Shown here piece after piece: positions 32,167 to 40,533 of a DNA stretch of 40,581 bases. A program made the position numbers and the translations under genes. The stretch is from Pauljensenia sp902373545 (GTDB lineage: Bacteria > Actinomycetota > Actinomycetes > Actinomycetales > Actinomycetaceae). Below the pieces are notes generated by a model. The model was not told the origin of the DNA and ran no database searches. It saw nothing but the letters and a program-made list of their open reading frames with translations. The stretch lies in NCBI RefSeq assembly GCF_041432775.1, contig NZ_JAPWAG010000021.1, positions 1 through 40,581 of the forward strand, written 5' to 3'. Position 1 is the first letter of the stretch; every line of letters begins with the position of its first letter.

Positions 32167-33195
32167 TTACTCGTGACCGCGTTCCTCGAGCATCTTTCTG
32201 AGGGCGGCGGTGCGCCCGGCGTCGATCTCGTCATCGGTCATGGTCGCGGTCTGCGTGATCTGTTCGGCGCCCGAGAGCTCGGAGGGGGCCTCGACCGGCG
32301 AAGGCTTGTCCTTCCTGCGTTTGCGGGAGACGACCCACAGGACGGTGGAGACGACGATGATGAGGGCGACGGCGGCGAGGACGGCGATCATCCAGGGCTT
32401 CATGACGGCGCCCTTGACCTGCGCGGCTTCGGCGGCAACGGCCTCTTCGTCCATGGGCACGCGCTCGCCGGTGACGAGGAGGCGGTGGGTGTTGATGCCG
32501 TAGGGCGTGCAGGTGATGAGGGTGGCCAGGTCCTTGCCTTCGACCTTGTTGAGGGTCTCGGTTTCGTTGGGCAGGACGACGCGGATGTCGTTGATTTGGT
32601 ATTTGAGGTGGCGGCCGGGGACTTCGATGTAGAAGACGTCGCCTTCCTTGAGGCTGGTGAGCTGGTCGAACATGGTGGCGGTGCCCAGGCCTGTGTGTCC
32701 GGTGAGGACGGTGTGCGTGGATTCGCCGCCGACGGGCAGGGCGGTGCCGAAGAGGTGGCCGATGCCCTTGTCGAGGGTCGCGGTTTCGGTGCCGTGGTAG
32801 ATGGGGAGGTTGACGTCGATGGAGGGGATCTTGACGGTGGCCATGACGTCGTTGATGTTGAGCTGACTCAGGTATTCCTGGTAGGCCTCGGTGCCAGGGC
32901 GCTGGGCGTCGAGCCAGGGGTCGAGGATCGGCGACTCGGCAGCGTTGGCGTTGTATTCGTCGGCGCGGCGCAGGTTTTCGGCGACGGCGTCGGGGCCGAC
33001 GTCTTCGGCGACGGCGCTGAATTGGGAGGCGATGGATTCCTGGCGGTAGTTGTTGTACTGGGTCGCGAAGACGGGGTACAGGAGGACCAGGATGCCGGCG
33101 AGGAGCAGGATCGGGGGCGCGATGGCGAGGAGGCGCCGCTTGAGGGGGCTCTTCTGTTTGTCGGGCGCTTGGGTGCTCACGCTTTCTCCGTTCAT
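32167..33195 (-). CDS. srtC: Class C sortase (pilin polymerase)
   Basis: The protein is 342 residues. An N-terminal membrane segment (about 22-42) precedes the class C lid motif DPW (92-94). The catalytic triad is intact: H167 (LTGHTG), C229 (TLITCTPYG) and R238 (NTHRLLVTG). A second membrane segment (about 270-292) and a cytoplasmic tail follow. It joins the YPK lysine of one shaft pilin to the LPxTG threonine of the next. It is the last gene of the tip-shaft-sortase operon, as in Actinomyces type 1/2 fimbriae. The ATG at 33195 is used; upstream in-frame Met at 33258 is possible. A 30-nt palindrome separates it from the shaft gene. Confidence 0.95.
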   Translation of the reverse strand: MNGESVSTQAPDKQKSPLKRRLLAIAPPILLLAGILVLLYPVFATQYNNYRQESIASQFSAVAEDVGPDAVAENLRRADEYNANAAESPILDPWLDAQRPGTEAYQEYLSQLNINDVMATVKIPSIDVNLPIYHGTETATLDKGIGHLFGTALPVGGESTHTVLTGHTGLGTATMFDQLTSLKEGDVFYIEVPGRHLKYQINDIRVVLPNETETLNKVEGKDLATLITCTPYGINTHRLLVTGERVPMDEEAVAAEAAQVKGAVMKPWMIAVLAAVALIIVVSTVLWVVSRKRRKDKPSPVEAPSELSGAEQITQTATMTDDEIDAGRTAALRKMLEERGHE

Positions 33196-33263
33196 TGCCG
33201 AGGCCGTGGAAGTTTGTCTGGTTACAGGGTAGTACCGCTGGGGGCGGTGTGCGGGCAACGCGA

Positions 33264-33293
33264 GGGGGTGTGGACCCGCGGGTCCACACCCCC
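33264..33293 (-). other. 30-nt perfect palindrome between shaft pilin and sortase genes
   Basis: A perfect inverted repeat whose arms read GGGGGTGTGGACCCG lies 24 bp after the shaft pilin stop and about 70 bp before the sortase start. It would form a very stable hairpin on the minus-strand mRNA with no T-tract. It probably acts as a partial terminator or 3' stabiliser, making pilin more abundant than sortase. A smaller palindrome, CGCTAGCTAGCG, lies at 33302-33313. Confidence 0.75.
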
Positions 33294-33317
33294 CTGTGTG
33301 TCGCTAGCTAGCGAGGA

Positions 33318-34922
33318 TCAGGCGTCGGCCTGCTCCTTGCGGCGCTTGTTGGCCAGCGCGATCGCACCGGAGCCGCCCACGAGGAGGGCGCCAGCGCCGA
33401 TCAGGACGCCAACACCGGCAGCACCGGTCAGCGGCAGGTTGAAGCCACCGTTCTTCGGGACGTCCTTGACGGTCGTCGCGAGGGTGTAGGTGTTATCCTC
33501 GGTGGAGTTGGTCTGCAGGACCTGGAAGGCGATCGGGCGGGTCTGGAGCTCGAAGCCGTCGGGGGCCTTGGTCTCAACGAGGCAGTAGTAGCCGGGGTTG
33601 GCGACGGCCTCGTTGTTCTCCCAGTCGTTGTTGCGCAGGCCGTCGATGGTGACCACACCGTTGGCGTCGGTGGTGAACGAGGTCTCGCCCTTGACGGTGA
33701 GCTTATCGCCCAGCGTGGCGTTGTTCGACTCGAAGTTCGCGGCGGGCGTGCCTTCAGGCGTGCACTTGTAGACCTCGAAGGTGGCGCCCGCGAGCGTCTT
33801 GGTGTCGTCCTTGGCGTTGACCTTCGTGATCTTCACCTTGCCGAACTTGGAGACGACCTCGGAGTTCGGGTAATCCGGCGGGGGAACGGTGCCCGAGTTG
33901 GGCTTCCAGCCGTTGGAGGGGGCGTTGGGGAGCAGGATGGCCTTGTTCTTGAACAGGCCGTCAGCCTCAACCTTGTCCTTGACGGTGCCGGACAGGTCCA
34001 TCTGGACCTTGGTGGTGTCGTCCTTGCGGTTGTCGAGCAGCTTCTTGCGGCCGTCCGCGGTGAACTCGGCGGTCCAGAACATGGTCTTGCCATCGGTGCC
34101 GGTGGCGGAGATCAGCTTGTAGTCAGTACCCTTGGCCAGGGCGACCTCGCCGGTCTTGCCGTCGATGATCTTCAGGGCGACGTTCGCCTCGGGCAGCTCA
34201 ACGCGCTTGTCGTACTGGTCGACGACGTCGTAGAAGTCGAGGGCCTCAGCGGCGGGGATGTCCGACTTGATGGTGTAGGAGATCTCGGAGCCGATGGCCG
34301 GGGTGGTATCGTCCTTAACCGTCTTGTCGACGCCAGCCTTGGAGTTCTTCGGGTAGGCGTGGACGTCGTAGACCCACTTGTTGAGGTCGGTCGGGTGCGT
34401 CATGGGCACCGTGATGATGAAGGGCTTGGAGCCGACGTAGCCGGCGGGGGTCACAGTCTCGGTCACGATGTAGGCGCCGAGGGGGAGGCTGTCAAACTTA
34501 GCCACGCCGCCGCCGGAGGTGGTCACGGTGAGGGCAGCGTCGGTGCCCCCAGCCTTCGCAGTATCAACGTTGCCGTTGTAGCCGGCGAGCTTCTCCCAGC
34601 CGGCCTGCGTTTTGAGGTCGACGTTGGTCAGCTTCTCGACGGTGAAGGTCACGCCGTCGAGGGGGGTACCGCTCGCGTCGGCGTCCTCGAGGCCGTTACC
34701 AGCGGTGGTGCCGTTGGTGTTGTCCTTGACCAGCTTGTGGATGGTGATGGAGCCGGTCTTGGTGGGGTCGAGGTCGACCAGCGAGGGGACGGCGGTGGCA
34801 GCAAGGCCGAAGGCGGGGGCGGCCTGCGTCGCGGAGGTGGCGGCGGGCAGGGCCAGCGCGCCGGCGGCGACGGCGAAGGCTGCGAGCAGGCTCAGGCTGC
34901 GGCGGGTCTTCGTGGTGCTCAT
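33318..34922 (-). CDS. Fimbrial shaft (major) pilin, LPxTG-anchored, FimP/FimA-like
   Basis: The protein is 534 residues, the length of Actinomyces shaft fimbrillins. It has a signal peptide (about 1-35), the pilin motif YPK (190-192 in VYDVHAYPKN), Cna-B/SpaA-type domains with isopeptide signatures (E-box YCLVETKAPDGF), and the sorting signal LPLTG (496-500) with a hydrophobic stretch and KRRK tail. The two cysteines in VYKCTPEG and YYCLVE suggest one disulfide in the last domain. The ATG at 34922 has AGGAGA upstream. The gene lies 82 bp after the tip adhesin gene and before srtC. I cannot decide between type 1 and type 2. Confidence 0.94.
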   Translation of the reverse strand: MSTTKTRRSLSLLAAFAVAAGALALPAATSATQAAPAFGLAATAVPSLVDLDPTKTGSITIHKLVKDNTNGTTAGNGLEDADASGTPLDGVTFTVEKLTNVDLKTQAGWEKLAGYNGNVDTAKAGGTDAALTVTTSGGGVAKFDSLPLGAYIVTETVTPAGYVGSKPFIITVPMTHPTDLNKWVYDVHAYPKNSKAGVDKTVKDDTTPAIGSEISYTIKSDIPAAEALDFYDVVDQYDKRVELPEANVALKIIDGKTGEVALAKGTDYKLISATGTDGKTMFWTAEFTADGRKKLLDNRKDDTTKVQMDLSGTVKDKVEADGLFKNKAILLPNAPSNGWKPNSGTVPPPDYPNSEVVSKFGKVKITKVNAKDDTKTLAGATFEVYKCTPEGTPAANFESNNATLGDKLTVKGETSFTTDANGVVTIDGLRNNDWENNEAVANPGYYCLVETKAPDGFELQTRPIAFQVLQTNSTEDNTYTLATTVKDVPKNGGFNLPLTGAAGVGVLIGAGALLVGGSGAIALANKRRKEQADA

Positions 34923-35004
34923 GGGTTTTCTTTCTCCTGTGTGTGTGATTTCGGGAGTTTTTCTTGATGGTGGGTCACCGTGGTCACGGGACCTCATGGG
35001 TGGC

Positions 35005-38000
35005 TCAGGCGAGTGCCTTGCGCCTCTTGGTGGTGACCACGGTCATCACCATCGCCCCGGACATGAGCGCCGCTGCGACGCCGATGTAGGGGAAGATTCC
35101 GGTGCTGCCTGCCTTGGGCAGCTCACCAACCTCGGTGTCCTTGACAACGATGGTGGCTTTGCGGGTTCCGGCAGCCATGAAGCCCTGGGGGCCGGAGGCG
35201 CCGGTGGCCTCGGAGGAGAACGCCTGGACGGCGCTCCTGGCCCACTTGGACTGGTCCGTGAGGTCGGACGCGAGCTCAACGTTCGTGCCGGATCCGTCCG
35301 CGCGGGCGGTGGTCAGCTTGAACTCGAGGGGCTGGGGCAGCAGGGAGTGTCCCGCGGGGGCCTTGGTCTCGACCAGCCAGTAGGCGGTGTCAAGATCGAG
35401 GTCGTTGACGCTCCAGTAGTATCCGTCGGTCGCGTTGGCCTGGGTCAGGGTCTTGACCACGGTGGCATTCGCATCCGTGTTGGGGTTGGACTTGTAGATC
35501 GCGAACTCGGCGCCCTTCAGGGGGTACATGGCCGCGTTGTTCGGACCGATGTACTGGTTCGAGGCATCCGCGAAGGTGGAGCCGGTGTTCTGCGTGCCGG
35601 CCTTCACGATCACGAAGTCGTGGGGGACGGTCGGGCCACAGGCCTTGTTGTTGCTCGTACCGTCACTGTCCTTGCCGTTCTCAGCCAAGACCTCGTTAAA
35701 GAGACCCTTGCCGGGAGCGAGCTCGTTGTTACCGTCGACGGAGCAGGCCAGGTCGGCTTCCGAGTATCCGGCGGCCGCGGGGTTGCGGGTCACCGAGAAG
35801 CGGATCCAGTATTCCTTGGTGGCCCCGGCGCCGAGCTCGACGCCGTCGGTCAGCGTGTAGACGCCGCCGGTAGCGGTCGCGTCGGCCGCGGTGTCCAGGC
35901 CAGCCTGGGTCTCGGCGATCTTCGCGGACTGGATCTCCAGGCCCTTCGCGAAGTCGGGCTTGTCGGTGAGCTTGCCGGTGTTGGCGGCCAGCGAGCCGTC
36001 GTTGGTGGCGACGATCTTGTAGTCCACGTTGAAGGTGGTGGCGCCGCCGGCGCCGCCGTTAGCCTCGATGGACTTCTGGACGCGCAGCTTGGGAGCCTGG
36101 TATTCGTTGACGAACGTACAGGTGATGGGGGCTGCCTCGTTGGAAGCGGCGCCTCCGACGTTCTTGAAGTTGACGCCGCGCTCGGTCTTGGTCACGGCGA
36201 CGTCTTCACCGATGCCGTTGACGCACTTGATGTCCTTGAGGTTCCACTTGTCCTCGCCGCCGGTCGAGATATCCTTCTCCGTGATGGTGAAGTCGGAGTT
36301 GCCGACCTCGAAGGGGATGAAGGTCGAGTCGTACTTGGCGTTCGCCGCACCGAAGCCGGTGGGGGTGAGCGTCGCGGCAGGGTCGGCTGCGGAGATGTAC
36401 GAGGTCTTGGCCGGGGCGGAGGAAGCCGTGGGCTTCGTGACGGACACGGTGCCGGTGGTTGCCGGGGTGCGGCTCGTGTTGTCCGCCCAGGTGGAACCCG
36501 TGGTCACCGCGAAGTTGGCGGCCGGGATCGTCGGGTTGGCACCCGCCGGGTCCTCGACGGACTTCACGATGCGCACGGAGCGTTCCTCGGTGATGACGCC
36601 GTAGAGGCAGGCGTAGTTGACCGAGAGCTCCTGCGTCACGAAGTAGTCGGTACGCTTGGCGTCCGCCGGAGGCGTCGCCGGGCAGTTGGCGGTCGGGATA
36701 GACCTGAAGTTATCCGGGGTCAGGAAGTTGGTCGCGTTCGTCGCGGGGACAAAGCCCCACAGCTGCAAGCGATAGGTGCGGCCGTTCTTCGTAAAGGTAC
36801 GATCCGAGACGGTCTTCTCCAGCTTGACGGTGTCGGAGACGTAGGGGTTCTCGTTGACGTTACCCTTCGCGTCCGGCCAATAGCGAGGCGTGACCTGTTC
36901 CTTCACGAGCTGGTTGTGAGGCTGCTCTGCACCGCCGTTGTAGTACTGGCTGTACAGGTCGTAGTCGCCGTTGCCCTCACCCACGTGCTTGACGCAGTAC
37001 ATGCGTCCGGAGCGAGACTCGGGCTTGTTAACGTAACCCTGCGAGCGATCCGCCGCGTTCACCGGGTCCGGCTCATAGGCAGGACCGATGAAGGCGCCGG
37101 AGGGCGTGTATCCGGGGCGACCGTAGGTACCATCGAGGACCAGGTCACGGACCCGCTTTCCACCAACCAGCTGATTCACATCCCAGCCAGTAGTACCGAA
37201 ACTGGTAGAACAGGTACCCGTACCAGCCTCGCCCGGTGTCTTCACGTAGGCACCGCCCTTGCGGTAAATGATCGTCGAGGCCAGGGTGTTGAAAGTCTCG
37301 TGGTTGACGAAGGGGAAAGCTTCTCTCTGCTGACCCGCGGGGAGTCCAGCAAATTCCAGGTTGATGTTGGCCTGAAGGTAAGGCTGCCCCAATTTGTGCG
37401 GCGCATCAGCCTGCCCGATGGGCAGGTTATTATGGCGGATCGCGCCAAGCAGGAAGGTCTGGCCGGGCTCGACCTCACCGGGTGTATTCGGCTTGAAGCC
37501 AATGGCCGACTGGCCATCCACCCAGATCGTCGTATCTCCACCGTTCTTCCACAGGTTGTAGTGCTCCTGCATCCAGTCCTTGGAGGCCTGCGTATCACCG
37601 GGGCCAGTGTTGTCCTTTTGGTCATCCCACTTCCACGGCACACCTCGAGCAATGTACGCCCACGCATCGTTATTCTTTGCAGTTGTACCACTCAGCCACG
37701 CATCTACGGGCTGATTACCCGTGCGCAGGCGATTCCGCGACATTCCGGTAACAACACCGTACCTGATGCTGTCATTCAGGTGCGCACCACCCTCGGTTTC
37801 GCTCGTGTAGCCACCGTTAATCCATGCGGAAACCTCGCCAATATCAATCTTGGTGGCGGCGGGCTCCTGGGCGGCCTGGGCGGCCTCGGGGGCGGCGACC
37901 TGGGAGACGACCAGCGTGCTGGCCGCAGTAGCCACGACGGCCAGGGCGGCCAGGGCGCGAGTTGCGTACCCCGTTCGCGTATGCCGCGCGTGTCCTGCAC

Positions 38001-38019
38001 GTGCTCGACTCGTTGCCAT
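35005..38019 (-). CDS. Fimbrial tip adhesin (FimQ/FimB-like) with LPKAG sorting signal
   Basis: This 1004-residue secreted protein has a twin-Arg-free signal peptide (about 1-48, ending AAQAAQEP). The N-terminal ~450 residues form a Trp/Tyr/Asn-rich region resembling an adhesive domain. Several Cna-B/DUF5979-like repeats follow, e.g. LRVQKSIEANGGAGGATTF with KIVATNDGSLAANTGKL, and AYWLVETKAPAGHSLLPQ with its E-box Glu. The cell-wall sorting signal is unusual: LPKAG (967-971) with Ala in place of Thr, then a hydrophobic segment and KRRKALA. AGGAG is placed well before ATG 38019. It is the first gene of the operon. The tip role is inferred from gene order and lack of a YPK shaft motif. Confidence 0.9.
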   Translation of the reverse strand: MATSRARAGHARHTRTGYATRALAALAVVATAASTLVVSQVAAPEAAQAAQEPAATKIDIGEVSAWINGGYTSETEGGAHLNDSIRYGVVTGMSRNRLRTGNQPVDAWLSGTTAKNNDAWAYIARGVPWKWDDQKDNTGPGDTQASKDWMQEHYNLWKNGGDTTIWVDGQSAIGFKPNTPGEVEPGQTFLLGAIRHNNLPIGQADAPHKLGQPYLQANINLEFAGLPAGQQREAFPFVNHETFNTLASTIIYRKGGAYVKTPGEAGTGTCSTSFGTTGWDVNQLVGGKRVRDLVLDGTYGRPGYTPSGAFIGPAYEPDPVNAADRSQGYVNKPESRSGRMYCVKHVGEGNGDYDLYSQYYNGGAEQPHNQLVKEQVTPRYWPDAKGNVNENPYVSDTVKLEKTVSDRTFTKNGRTYRLQLWGFVPATNATNFLTPDNFRSIPTANCPATPPADAKRTDYFVTQELSVNYACLYGVITEERSVRIVKSVEDPAGANPTIPAANFAVTTGSTWADNTSRTPATTGTVSVTKPTASSAPAKTSYISAADPAATLTPTGFGAANAKYDSTFIPFEVGNSDFTITEKDISTGGEDKWNLKDIKCVNGIGEDVAVTKTERGVNFKNVGGAASNEAAPITCTFVNEYQAPKLRVQKSIEANGGAGGATTFNVDYKIVATNDGSLAANTGKLTDKPDFAKGLEIQSAKIAETQAGLDTAADATATGGVYTLTDGVELGAGATKEYWIRFSVTRNPAAAGYSEADLACSVDGNNELAPGKGLFNEVLAENGKDSDGTSNNKACGPTVPHDFVIVKAGTQNTGSTFADASNQYIGPNNAAMYPLKGAEFAIYKSNPNTDANATVVKTLTQANATDGYYWSVNDLDLDTAYWLVETKAPAGHSLLPQPLEFKLTTARADGSGTNVELASDLTDQSKWARSAVQAFSSEATGASGPQGFMAAGTRKATIVVKDTEVGELPKAGSTGIFPYIGVAAALMSGAMVMTVVTTKRRKALA

Positions 38020-38099
38020 TGATCGTTCTCCTCGGTCCCTTGCTTCTGTGTTGTCCCGGTGGGATGTCCGGTTCAGTTTTTCCACAACCTTGATGACAC

Positions 38100-38330
38100 C
38101 CAGCCTACGACGCGGTTACTGAAAAATGCAACCCGATTTTCACGACTTTCTTCGTGGCTTACGTTACAGACTAACAGTCAAGACAGCTTTCCGCAAGATT
38201 CTGCGGTTCTACCAACTGGTATCAATTCAGATTGTTACGACGAACGTCGCCACTTTGTTATTTTTAACGGCTGGCAACAAATAACATTGCGGAACTATAC
38301 AGAGCTTGACACCCTATAAAAAATCGGCAC
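38100..38330 (-). promoter_or_regulatory. AT-rich control region upstream of the fimbrial operon
   Basis: The stretch is much richer in A/T than anything else in the window. It lies between the divergent fimbrial operon and the serine dehydratase gene. It contains the dyad CCGCA-agattc-TGCGG (38191-38206) and, on the minus strand, TTGATA followed after 17 bp by AGAATC, a possible -35/-10 pair for the fimbrial operon. It may be a site for nucleoid proteins silencing fimbriae. The remaining 38331-38680 holds repeat copy K and two dispersed CCCAGGCCTCGTC motifs; no gene. Confidence 0.45.
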
Positions 38331-38432
38331 CACAAGGCCTTTCATCCCCCCCACTCGCCCCCCGGACGCCACCCGCCCTCGCCCACACCCGCCCAGGCCT
38401 CGCCCGGCCCCCTTCATCGCCCCACCCCAAAA

Positions 38433-38538
38433 GTCGCACGTAATTCGGCTACCCGAAAATTCAACACCGCCCACAAACGTTGCAATCCCAACGGTCTGGT
38501 TTCAAAGTTTGAAAGGTTTACATGGAATTATGTGCAAC
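38433..38538 (-). repeat. TIR repeat, copy K (106 bp, degenerate right end)
   Basis: Reverse orientation. The left terminus is intact (GTCGCACGTAATT). The right terminus has changed to AATTATGTGCAAC, and the dyad TTTCAAA-g-TTTGAAA is perfect. The body resembles the partial copy L. It lies between the divergent fimbrial and serine dehydratase genes. Confidence 0.9.
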
Positions 38539-38680
38539 ATTTCCGGGCAACCACCCCGATACTCGGACGCTGCCCGCCCGACACCCAGGCCTCGTCACAC
38601 GCGAGCGCCCGCCCGACGCCCCAGCCTCGCCCACACCCCGCCCAGGCCTCGTCACGCGCGAGGGACGACAGACCTGCACA

Positions 38681-40453
38681 ATGGTGCGCATGGATCTTCG
38701 CCCTGTCGCCCTCGGCGCGCCCGTCACCGCCTACGACCCGTCGCGCCCCACGCCCGCCGCCATCGTCTCCGGCGAGGTTGCCGCGCACGACGCGCCGCAC
38801 CCCCTGTCGGTCTTCGACATGTTCCGCATCGGGATCGGGCCCTCGTCGTCGCACACGGTGGGGCCGATGCGCGCGGGCCTGGCGTTCACGACGGAGCTGA
38901 CAGCGCTCACCCCGCCGTCGCACATCACGATTGACCTGTTCGGGTCGCTCGGCGCGACGGGCCGCGGACACTCGACGGACCGCGCGGTGCTCCTGGGCCT
39001 GGCGGGCTACGACCCGGAGACCGCGGACATCGACACGGTCGAGGCGATCCTGCCGACCCTGGCCAGCACCGGCACGCTGACGCTGCCGTCGGGCACGCGC
39101 GTCCCCCTCAGCGTCACCGACGACATCCGTTTCATCCCGCGCACGGTCCTGCCCTACCACGTGAACGCGCTGACGATCACCGCGAGCGGCGGCGACGGCG
39201 AGACGATCCTGCAGCGCACCTACTACTCGGTGGGCGGCGGCTTCGTCATGCTCCAAACCAACGAGGACCCCCAGCATCCCGAGGTCTCCTCCCTCGCATC
39301 CAGCCAGGCCGGCGTCGGCATCGACATTCCGGCACCCTACCCCTTCGCGTCGGGCGCGCAGCTGCTCGCCCAATGCGAGGCATCCGGCATGTCCATCGCC
39401 CAAGTCGTGCGCGCCAACGAGGAGGCGGTGCGCCCCCGCGAGGCCGTCAACGCCTACCTCGACCGCATCGCCGACACGATGTTCGACTGCGTGGACGCGG
39501 GCACCTCGGCGGCAGGCATCCTCCCGGGCGGCCTCGACGTGCCGCGCCGCGCCCGCGCGCTGGCGGGCAAGCTCGCGCGTCGCCTGACGAGTGCGCCCGT
39601 TTCTATGGACGAGGCCGGGGCTTCCCAGGGCGGTCACGTGTCCTCTTCGGGGACGTCCGAGGCCCGGGCGTGGGCCGCCACAACAGCCGATCCCATGCGG
39701 GCCATGGATTGGGTGAACCTGTTTGCCCTGGCCGTCAACGAGGAGAACGCGGCGGGCCACCGCGTCGTGACCGCACCGACGAACGGCGCGGCGGGCGTGA
39801 TCCCGGCGGTCCTGGGCTACCTGGTGACGCACTGCCCGGAGACCGGTTCGACGCCGGGCGTGGCGGCGGGGCCCTCGACGGACGATGGCGCGGTCGCGCC
39901 GCTGTGCCACATTCGCATGACACGTGACGCGGCGTCTTGTTGCAACCCCGCGGAGGGCGCGGATTCCGAGGACGCAGCCCAGGCCTCGTCCCACGCGTGT
40001 GCCGCTCAGCGTCGCGCCATCGTGCACGAGTTCCTGCTGGCCGCCACGGCGATCGGCGCACTCATTAAGACGAACGCGTCCATCGCGGGCGCGGAGGTGG
40101 GCTGCCAGGGCGAGGTCGGGTCGGCCTCGGCGATGGCGGCCGCGGGCTTGGCGCAGGCGCTGGGTGGCACTCCGCAGCAGGTGGAGAACGCGGCGGAGAT
40201 CGCGATGGAGCACTCGCTCGGGCTGACGTGCGACCCGGTGGCCGGCCTCGTGCAGGTGCCGTGCATCGAGCGCAACGCGATCGCGGCCGTTAAGGCGATC
40301 AATGCGGCGCGCATGGCGCTATGGGGCGACGGTCGGCACACGGTGAGTCTGGACGTCGTCATCGAGACGATGCGCCAGACCGGCAACGACATGCTCTCGA
40401 AGTACAAGGAGACCTCGGAGGGCGGCCTGGCCGTCAACGTCGTCGAGTGCTAA
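38681..40453 (+). CDS. sdaA: L-serine ammonia-lyase (iron-sulfur L-serine dehydratase)
   Basis: The single-chain enzyme is 590 residues from ATG 38681 and converts L-serine to pyruvate and ammonia with a [4Fe-4S] cluster. The N-terminal beta-type domain begins FDMFRIGIGPSSSHTVGPMRAG. The alpha domain shows VTAPTNGAAGVIPAVL, AGAEVGCQGEVGSASAMAAAG and DPVAGLVQVPCIERNA, with the cluster cysteines. It is longer than the ~460 residues usual for the family because of low-complexity inserts, notably around 305-330 and 390-440 (CHIRMTRDAASCCNP and AAQASSHAC). These two inserts contain the dispersed motif. The Met at 38690 is an alternative start. The frame is open up to 38522 through repeat K, which is not coding. 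Confidence 0.93.
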   Translation: MVRMDLRPVALGAPVTAYDPSRPTPAAIVSGEVAAHDAPHPLSVFDMFRIGIGPSSSHTVGPMRAGLAFTTELTALTPPSHITIDLFGSLGATGRGHSTDRAVLLGLAGYDPETADIDTVEAILPTLASTGTLTLPSGTRVPLSVTDDIRFIPRTVLPYHVNALTITASGGDGETILQRTYYSVGGGFVMLQTNEDPQHPEVSSLASSQAGVGIDIPAPYPFASGAQLLAQCEASGMSIAQVVRANEEAVRPREAVNAYLDRIADTMFDCVDAGTSAAGILPGGLDVPRRARALAGKLARRLTSAPVSMDEAGASQGGHVSSSGTSEARAWAATTADPMRAMDWVNLFALAVNEENAAGHRVVTAPTNGAAGVIPAVLGYLVTHCPETGSTPGVAAGPSTDDGAVAPLCHIRMTRDAASCCNPAEGADSEDAAQASSHACAAQRRAIVHEFLLAATAIGALIKTNASIAGAEVGCQGEVGSASAMAAAGLAQALGGTPQQVENAAEIAMEHSLGLTCDPVAGLVQVPCIERNAIAAVKAINAARMALWGDGRHTVSLDVVIETMRQTGNDMLSKYKETSEGGLAVNVVEC

Positions 40454-40533
40454 CCGCGCCGCCCCGAGCCACCCCAAGCCACCACGCCGCCCCGAGCCAC
40501 CGAGCCGCCCCAAGCCACCGAGCCTCCCCAAAA

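Noticed and set aside
34612..38022. 1136-codon open frame on the plus strand across the fimbrial genes
   Set aside because: It is antisense to the tip adhesin and shaft pilin genes, Gly/Val/Arg-rich without recognisable domains, and crosses two real gene boundaries.
38306..38320. TTGACA and TATAAA upstream of the serine dehydratase as a promoter
   Set aside because: The two hexamers are separated by only 3 bp, far from the 16-18 bp needed.
38522..38680. An N-terminally extended serine dehydratase starting in repeat K
   Set aside because: The extension is translated repeat and Pro/Arg-rich intergenic sequence. The family N-terminus begins close to the Met at 38681/38690.
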